A stretch of 39,494 bases of DNA, taken from the NCBI GenBank assembly GCA_002371675.1, contig DFGE01000018.1:14661-54154 (forward strand). The letters run 5' to 3'. Both the position numbers and the translations under genes were made by a program. This stretch comes from Clostridiales bacterium UBA3758. Its GTDB lineage: Bacteria > Bacillota > Clostridia > Oscillospirales > Oscillospiraceae. Below the pieces are notes generated by a model, which searched no databases, was not told the DNA's origin, and saw only the letters and a list, made by a program, of their open reading frames with translations. Below are positions 34,359-39,494 of this stretch, one piece after another. Within the stretch, counting starts at the first letter, position 1. Each line of letters starts with the position of its first letter.

Positions 34359-34394
34359 AAAACAGGGAACTTCCAAAAGAAGTTCCCTGTTTTG
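34359..34394 (+). terminator. Strong terminator after the MarR gene
   Basis: A 15-bp perfect stem (34359-34373/34379-34393), loop CAAAA, with its T run formed by the right arm. A second hairpin (CTGTAAGCTG with CAGCTTACAG, about 34323-34356) precedes it. Confidence 0.88.
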
Positions 34395-34406
34395 CATCGA
34401 TTGAGC

Positions 34407-34614
34407 GGGACTGTTGCAAAATGCGAAAACCCAGGCTGCATCGCAGGGGAGGGCCTTGTGCCCTCCCGGCAGCATCAAGCTGCATGAATGGCAAAAATGT
34501 TCGGCGTATTCGTACACTCTGCGAATTCGCCGAACATTTTTGTGCGTATTCTGTTGTGCCGCCGCCCCTACGAGCTCAGCATTTTAGCGCTCATCTTTAT
34601 TTTGCAACAGACCC
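34407..34614. mobile_element. MITE-like element with IS6-type terminal inverted repeats
   Basis: GGGACTGTTGCAAAAT (34407-34422) and ATTTTGCAACAGACCC (34599-34614) are 16-base inverted repeats with one mismatch. CTGTTGCAAA is characteristic of IS6/IS26-family ends. The 208-base interior has no transposase. It has three hairpins: GGGAGGGC (34447-34454/34460-34467), GCAGC/GCTGC near 34469, and a 21-pair stem with one mismatch (34492-34512/34522-34542). No obvious 8-bp target duplication flanks it. Confidence 0.55.
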
Positions 34615-34672
34615 GTTATCTTTTCCGCGGCGGACAGGGGCGGCCTTTCCCTCTCCTGTCTGCCGACATGCA

Positions 34673-35329
34673 TCAGAGCTCGCGCTTCCGGTAGAAGCAG
34701 ATCGACAGGAGCCAGGACAGCGCGTAGATCAGCGCGGAGACAGCCACCGTCAGCAGCGTGCCGCCGAGGGAGCCCTGAACAACGATCTGCGTGGCGGCGT
34801 CCGCCCCGCCGATGGTCTCGGGCGGCGTGCCGGACAGTCTGTAGGACAGGATCACGCCGAACGCGCAGATTGCGCCGATTAAGATGTAATAGGCAATGCG
34901 CCCCTTCTCCACGCCGAGGCGGAAGATAATGGGCAGGAGGATCGCCGGCCCGATGAGGCCGATCGCCAGCAGGATCGGGATCAGCGCGGGGAGCTCCGCG
35001 AGCCGTCCCGCCAGGCCGAGGCGAAGGCCCTGCACCAGCATGATCAGCGCGAAAACCGCCCCGACCATGATGAGCGTCAGCAGATACTTGACCGAGACGA
35101 CCTGCGCGCGCGTCACCGGCAGGGCGCCGCAGTAGCGCTCCCAGCGGAATTTCTCGTCGTAGGACTGGATCGTGACGGGCAGCATCACACCGACGATCAT
35201 CGGATAGAAGATGAAAAACCAGTTGTCCTGTCCGAAGGCGCCCACGATGGCGAAACCGAATACGATGAGAAGGAAGCTGCGGCAGTAGGCCGCCATCATG
35301 TAGAGATCTTTCCGCAAAAGGCCTTTCAT
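34673..35329 (-). CDS. ABC-2 type transporter permease
   Basis: From the ATG at 35329 (four-base ATGA overlap with the ATPase stop) the protein has 218 residues and six hydrophobic segments, ending in a basic FYRKREL tail. The opening MKGLLRKDLYMMAAYCRSFLL and the early SYDEKFRWERYCGALPVTRAQVVSVKYL loop are typical of ABC_2 permeases found with GntR/YtrA regulators in Firmicutes. Such systems respond to cell-wall-active peptides or other envelope stress. Longer in-frame starts would overlap the ATPase gene extensively and are rejected. Last gene of the GntR operon. Confidence 0.85.
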   Translation of the reverse strand: MKGLLRKDLYMMAAYCRSFLLIVFGFAIVGAFGQDNWFFIFYPMIVGVMLPVTIQSYDEKFRWERYCGALPVTRAQVVSVKYLLTLIMVGAVFALIMLVQGLRLGLAGRLAELPALIPILLAIGLIGPAILLPIIFRLGVEKGRIAYYILIGAICAFGVILSYRLSGTPPETIGGADAATQIVVQGSLGGTLLTVAVSALIYALSWLLSICFYRKREL

Positions 35330-36150
35330 GTCCTTTCCTCCTTGACCATGAGGATGAACAGATCCTCGATACTCAGCGCGCTCCGGCGGAGACTCTCCGG
35401 GGCGTCCTCCCGTTTGAGCACCGCGCTCACGCCGTAGGGCGAATTCCGCCGGCCGAGCACGGCGGCGCCCAGCGCGTCGATCTCCTCGCGCGTGCCCTGC
35501 ACCAGCACGTACTGCTCGCGCAGCGCGTCGGCCTCCTCGCACAGCAGCAGCCGCCCGCGGTGCAGGAAGGCCACGTAGTCGCAGAGCTTCTCAAGGTCGC
35601 TGACGATATGCGAGGAGATGAGCACGGCGTGATCCTCCTCGCGCGTGAACTCTGAAAACAGCTCCACCACCTCGTCGCGCACCACCGGGTCGAGCCCGGA
35701 GGTCGGCTCGTCGAGCACGAGCAGGCGCGCATGGTGCGAGAGCGCCACGGCGATGGAGAGCTTCATCTTCATGCCGCGGGAGAGCTCCTTGAAGGGCTTC
35801 GTCTCCGGGACAGAGAGCTTCCTGAGCAGCCCCTCGAAGCAGGGCTGATCCCAGTTGCGGTAGATGCCCGCCATGATCTTGCCCAGCTTTTTCGCGCTCA
35901 GGCACTCGGGGAAGGCCGGTTCGTCCAGCACCACACCGATCTCCTCCAGCGGCGGCCTCTCCTGCCCGAGCACCGTCGCGCTGCCCGCGTCGGGCTTCGC
36001 CATGCCGAGCAGCAGGCGGATGGTCGTGCTCTTGCCGGCTCCGTTCTCCCCCACCAGGCCGAGGATGCAGCCTTCGGGCAGCGTCAGATCCAGCTTGAGG
36101 TCAAAATCGTCGTAGTGTTTTTCCAGACCCTTCAGTTCGATCGCGTTCAT
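35326..36150 (-). CDS. ABC transporter ATP-binding protein
   Basis: This is a 274-residue single ABC domain with a C-terminal extension of about 70 residues, as in drug/peptide-export ATPases. Walker A is GENGAGKSTTIRLLLG (around 35), signature LSRGMKMKLSIA (around 128), Walker B LLVLDEPTSGLDP (around 148) and the switch His is in LISSHIVSDLEKL. The signature has R in place of the usual second G (LSRGM), a common variant in this subfamily. It works with the permease encoded downstream. Translation is coupled at both ends by ATGA overlaps. Confidence 0.92.
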   Translation of the reverse strand: MNAIELKGLEKHYDDFDLKLDLTLPEGCILGLVGENGAGKSTTIRLLLGMAKPDAGSATVLGQERPPLEEIGVVLDEPAFPECLSAKKLGKIMAGIYRNWDQPCFEGLLRKLSVPETKPFKELSRGMKMKLSIAVALSHHARLLVLDEPTSGLDPVVRDEVVELFSEFTREEDHAVLISSHIVSDLEKLCDYVAFLHRGRLLLCEEADALREQYVLVQGTREEIDALGAAVLGRRNSPYGVSAVLKREDAPESLRRSALSIEDLFILMVKEERT

Positions 36151-36518
36151 GTCTCCTCCATCCTTTCCAGGATCTCATGCAGTTTTTCGCGGCTCAGGCC
36201 GCATTCCGCAGCGAGCTTCTTCGCCGCGCGCAGGTGTTCCTCCAGCTCGCGCTGCTTCTCCTCCTGCCAGCGCCCGCGCTCCACCGGCGCAGCGAAGCTC
36301 CCCTTGCCGGGCACGGTCACGATCAGCCCGGCGGCCTCGAGCTCCTCGTAGGCGCGCTTGGTGGTGATGACGCTGATGCGCAGATCCTTCGCGAGGCTGC
36401 GGATCGAAGGCAGCGCCTCCTCCGCCGCGACGGCGCCCGAGAGGATCTGCGCGCGCAGCTGCTCGAAGATCTGCTCGTAAATGGGCTGCCCGCTTCGGTT
36501 GTCGATGAGAATGGTCAT
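36147..36518 (-). CDS. GntR family regulator (YtrA-like)
   Basis: This is a 123-residue repressor. The winged helix occupies the first 75 residues (PIYEQIFEQLRAQILSGAVAAEEALPSIRSLAKDLRISVITTKRAYEELEAAGLI, wing TVPGKGSF). Only a short helical tail follows, the hallmark of the YtrA subfamily, which lacks a ligand-binding domain. It heads an operon with an ABC exporter. The operator-like inverted repeat at 36536-36560 covers its own -10, implying autorepression. The inducer is typically an envelope-damaging compound sensed indirectly. Confidence 0.9.
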   Translation of the reverse strand: MTILIDNRSGQPIYEQIFEQLRAQILSGAVAAEEALPSIRSLAKDLRISVITTKRAYEELEAAGLIVTVPGKGSFAAPVERGRWQEEKQRELEEHLRAAKKLAAECGLSREKLHEILERMEET

Positions 36519-36535
36519 CGCTTTTCCTCACTTAA

Positions 36536-36560
36536 ACTGTATATACCAAATATACACAGT
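36536..36560. promoter_or_regulatory. GntR (YtrA-type) operator
   Basis: ACTGTATATA (36536-36545), five bases, TATACACAGT (36551-36560): inverted arms with a single mismatch, overlapping the -10 of the GntR promoter. A further CACAGTAT copy lies just upstream in the transcript direction. Confidence 0.72.
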
Positions 36561-36577
36561 ATGCACAGTATTGTCAA
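36549..36577 (-). promoter_or_regulatory. Promoter of the GntR-ABC operon
   Basis: Minus-strand TTGACA (36572-36577), 17-bp spacer, TATATT (36549-36554). Confidence 0.87.
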
Positions 36578-36673
36578 GCAATTATATCGGCGCAGAGAAA
36601 ACCGCCCCGCGCGATACGGAAGACGCCCCTCTGAAAGCCGCGCAGGGGCGGTTAAGGATCTCGAATCCGGGTC

Positions 36674-36701
36674 TTGACAAGCATGGAAAGCCTGTTATAA
36701 T
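36674..36701 (+). promoter_or_regulatory. Promoter of metK
   Basis: TTGACA (36674-36679), 16-bp spacer, TATAAT (36696-36701). Transcription would start about 10 bases before the riboswitch P1 stem. Confidence 0.88.
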
Positions 36702-36718
36702 GAATGCACAACTGAACA

Positions 36719-36810
36719 CCTTATCAAGAGCGGTGGAGGGAACGGCCCTGTGAAGCCCGGCAACCTGTGTACACAAGGTGCCAAATCCGGCGGTGAGACG
36801 AAAGATGAGG
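36719..36810 (+). ncRNA. SAM-I (S-box) riboswitch
   Basis: The conserved core is present in order: CTTATCAAGAG, GGTGGAGGGA, GGCCC-TGTGAAGCCCGGCAACC, a variable P3/P4 region, then GGTGCCAAATCC and GAGACGAAAGATGAGG. P1 forms from CCTTATC (36719-36725) and GATGAGG (36804-36810). SAM binding stabilises P1 and lets the terminator at 36829-36856 form, switching off metK when SAM is abundant. Confidence 0.97.
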
Positions 36811-36828
36811 ATGCTGCATGCTCTTTAC

Positions 36829-36856
36829 GCGCCCTGCCGTCCGGCAGGGCGCTTTT
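36829..36856 (+). terminator. Riboswitch expression-platform terminator
   Basis: GCGCCCTGCC (36829-36838) pairs perfectly with GGCAGGGCGC (36843-36852), loop GTCC, followed by TTTT. It lies 18 bases after the aptamer. Confidence 0.92.
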
Positions 36857-36912
36857 CCGTCCGCTCCGGGAACAGTTATGAACAGTACTATGAAATGATA
36901 CAGGAGGAACCC

Positions 36913-38057
<1,145 letters not shown>

Positions 38058-38061
<4 letters not shown>

Positions 38062-38840
38062 GGCCGGCGGAACTCCTCTCCGCCATGACCGCGGCGGAGC
38101 GCGAGGCCGCCGGGCTGATGCGCGAGGCGCATGACATCCTGGCCGAGTGCAAGACCGGTCACCGCGACGTGGTGACGGCCTATGACCGCAAGGTCCAGGA
38201 GCTGCTGATCGCGCGGCTGAGCGAGGCCGTGCCCGGCGCGCGCTTCTTTTGCGAGGAGAACGACCGGCATGACGAGCTCTCCGCCGAACATCTGTTCATC
38301 ATTGACCCGATTGACGGCACGATGAATTTCGTACGCGGCCTGCACCACAGCTGCATCTCCGTGGCCTGCTGCTGCGGCGGCGTGCTCACGGCGGCGGCGA
38401 TCTATAACCCTTACGCGGACGAGATGTTCACCGCGCTGCGCGGCGAGGGCGCCCTCTGCAACGGACGCGCCATCCGCGTGACGGCGGACCCCTTCTGCGA
38501 GACGGTCACCGCCTGCGGCACCTCGCCCTATAACCCCGAGCTCACCGACAAAACCTTCGCGCTGCTGCGCATGGCCTTCCTCGAGAGCCTGGACATCCGC
38601 CGCGAGGGCTCCGCCGCGCTCGACCTCTGCAGCGCGGCCGCCGGGCGCGTCGGCGTCTACGTTGAGCCGAGCATCTCCCTCTGGGATTACGCCGCCGGCA
38701 AGCTCATCGTGGAGGAGGCGGGCGGCGTCTGCCGCACGCTTGAGGGCGAGGAACTGCCTTTCGACGGGCGCAAGAGCTCCGTCGTCGCAGGCAGCCGGGA
38801 AAACGTAGCGGAATTCCTCCGTCTCGCGGCAAAGCTCTGA
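38058..38840 (+). CDS. Inositol monophosphatase family protein
   Basis: This is a 260-residue Mg2+-dependent phosphatase-fold protein. Metal-binding motifs are FFCEEN (around 70), IDPIDGTMNFVRG (around 83-95) and SLWDYAAGKLIVEEAGG (around 200-216). YDRKVQELLI near 40 corresponds to the first metal-site region of the family. It could act on inositol phosphates, 3'-phosphoadenosine 5'-phosphate or other small phosphates; the sequence does not settle which. Its ATG overlaps the metK stop (ATGA), so it is co-translated under the SAM riboswitch. That favours a role in sulfur or methyl metabolism, for example clearing adenosine phosphates, but this is inference. Confidence 0.87.
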
Positions 38841-38982
38841 GCCGTTCCGCGCCGTCGGGCGGAACGCTGCGCGCCTGTCCCCTCCTCGCCGACCAGCCGG
38901 GAGTGTGATACAGCGTGCGTCATTTCCCCTCTGAAAACGGAATATTTTACTCAACAAAGTACAATTCAGCGCCAAAAAATCA

Positions 38983-39011
38983 TTGACTGTCCGGCCGCAG
39001 TGTTGTATACT
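38983..39011 (+). promoter_or_regulatory. Promoter of the AbrB-type gene
   Basis: TTGACT (38983-38988), 17-bp spacer, TATACT (39006-39011), giving a leader of about 35 bases. Confidence 0.85.
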
Positions 39012-39050
39012 CCATTTTGGAATCCGTTCGTCGATGAGAGGGGATCAGCA

Positions 39051-39299
39051 ATGAAGTCCACAGGGATCATTCGCCGTGTAGATGAATTGGGGCGCATCGT
39101 TCTTCCGATCGAGCTCAGGCGCAGCCTCGGCATTTCGGAGAAGGACCCAATGGAGATCTCCGTGGAGGACGGCAGCATCATCCTCCGCAAGCATCAGGAC
39201 GCCTGCCTGTTCTGCGGCTCGGCCAGAGATCTGGTCGAATTTCGCGACAAGACCGTCTGCAGGGACTGTGTGAACAGGCTCGCCGCTCTTCCGCGCTGA
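39051..39299 (+). CDS. AbrB/SpoVT-type transition-state regulator
   Basis: This is an 82-residue protein. The N-terminal swapped-hairpin AbrB domain (MKSTGIIRRVDELGRIVLPIELRRSLGI, then DPMEISVEDGSIILRKH) takes the first 50 residues and is nearly canonical. The short tail contains CLFCG and VCRDC, four cysteines that could bind zinc and are seen in clostridial AbrB homologues. AbrB dimers or tetramers bind A/T-rich promoters and repress post-exponential genes. The ATG follows GAGAGGGG. It is a single-gene unit with a consensus promoter. Confidence 0.93.
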   Translation: MKSTGIIRRVDELGRIVLPIELRRSLGISEKDPMEISVEDGSIILRKHQDACLFCGSARDLVEFRDKTVCRDCVNRLAALPR

Positions 39300-39494
39300 C
39301 GTGCTCCGGCTGCCGACTATGTATCAGCAAAAGGGGAACTCCTTCGGGGCATCCTCTGTAAGGAAGTTGCTTTGAGGCGGCAATTACCGGCTCAAAAGAG
39401 TCAAGACCTCCGGCTAAGCCGGAGGCTTGATTAGGCCCTAGAAGGGCCTGTTACTAGCAGCCCCTGAAAGGGCCCGAAAGGTTTGCCAACCGCA
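39300..39494. other. Hairpin-rich element cut by the window end (candidate IS200/IS605 end or structured RNA)
   Basis: No gene. Consecutive hairpins are TCAAG-A-CCTCCGGC/GCCGGAGG-CTTGA (39401-39430), AGGCCCT/AGGGCCT (39433-39449) and CCCT/AGGG (39462-39472). An imperfect AACTCCTT/AAGGAAGTT pairing lies upstream (about 39341-39370). Dense subterminal hairpins next to a gene's 3' end are typical of IS200/IS605-type ends and of their guide RNAs. The diagnostic tnpA/tnpB gene would lie beyond the window, so this stays a candidate. Confidence 0.45.

Overview
This window looks like chromosomal DNA of an anaerobic, GC-rich Bacillota of class Clostridia, most likely Oscillospirales/Oscillospiraceae (Flavonifractor/Oscillibacter-like gut or rumen bacteria). 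The evidence is an HrcA/CIRCE-controlled hrcA-grpE-dnaK-dnaJ operon, an S-box (SAM-I) riboswitch before metK, AGGAGG-type ribosome binding sites, PadR-DUF1700-DUF4097 and GntR(YtrA)-ABC operons, a Na+-pumping decarboxylase next to ATP-dependent PEP carboxykinase, and a surface protein with InlB B-repeats and a PRTGD-type C-terminus. No phage, plasmid or conjugation genes are present. The accessory signal lies in interspersed hairpin repeats and one compact catabolic cluster.

Layout. 1-184: truncated hairpin-rich repeat. 185-1630: MFS sugar:cation symporter. 1794-3776 (-): secreted InlB-repeat surface protein. 4146-4874: DUF975 membrane protein. 5104-12452: catabolic cluster with a FucO-like Fe-alcohol dehydrogenase, a divergently transcribed L-fucose/L-arabinose-isomerase-family enzyme, split transketolase, an RpiB-like isomerase lacking the usual phosphate-binding residues, a second Fe-alcohol dehydrogenase and a DMT exporter. 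12552-16173 (-): nucleoside-type ABC importer without its binding protein. 16703-17152 (-): DIP1984-family protein. 17229-17514: fuller copy of the repeat at the left edge. 17555-19107 (-): membrane-spanning MerR regulator plus YhfC intramembrane protease. 19235-21116 (-): PadR, DUF1700, DUF4097. 21443-22267 (-): lipase-like hydrolase. 22647-22738 (-): tRNA-Ser(GGA). 23093-28179: oxaloacetate decarboxylase (four genes) and pckA, behind a Rex-like operator. 28538-33627 (-): heat-shock operon behind a double CIRCE. 33881-34318: MarR regulator. 34407-34614: MITE-like element. 34673-36518 (-): GntR plus ABC transporter. 36719-38840: SAM riboswitch, metK and an inositol-phosphatase-family gene. 39051-39299: AbrB-type regulator. 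39300-39494: hairpin-rich element cut by the window edge.

How it works together. The 5-12 kb cluster has an aldose-ketose isomerase, a two-subunit transketolase, an RpiB-fold isomerase and alcohol dehydrogenases, but no kinase, aldolase or phosphatase. It therefore looks built for a sugar that already carries a non-phosphate anion. The best fit I know is transketolase-type sulfoglycolysis (sulfoquinovose to isethionate), with the MFS protein as possible importer and the DMT protein as possible exporter. This is inference. PckA and the decarboxylase together interconvert PEP, oxaloacetate and pyruvate, with ATP and Na+ gradient as the energy currencies.

Two repeat families carry the most unusual sequence signal. 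Family I is at 1-161 and 17229-17514. Family II is at 11282-11526, 28251-28497 and 29781-29953. In both, linkers are conserved while hairpin stems change on both arms together, so the fold rather than the sequence appears to be maintained.
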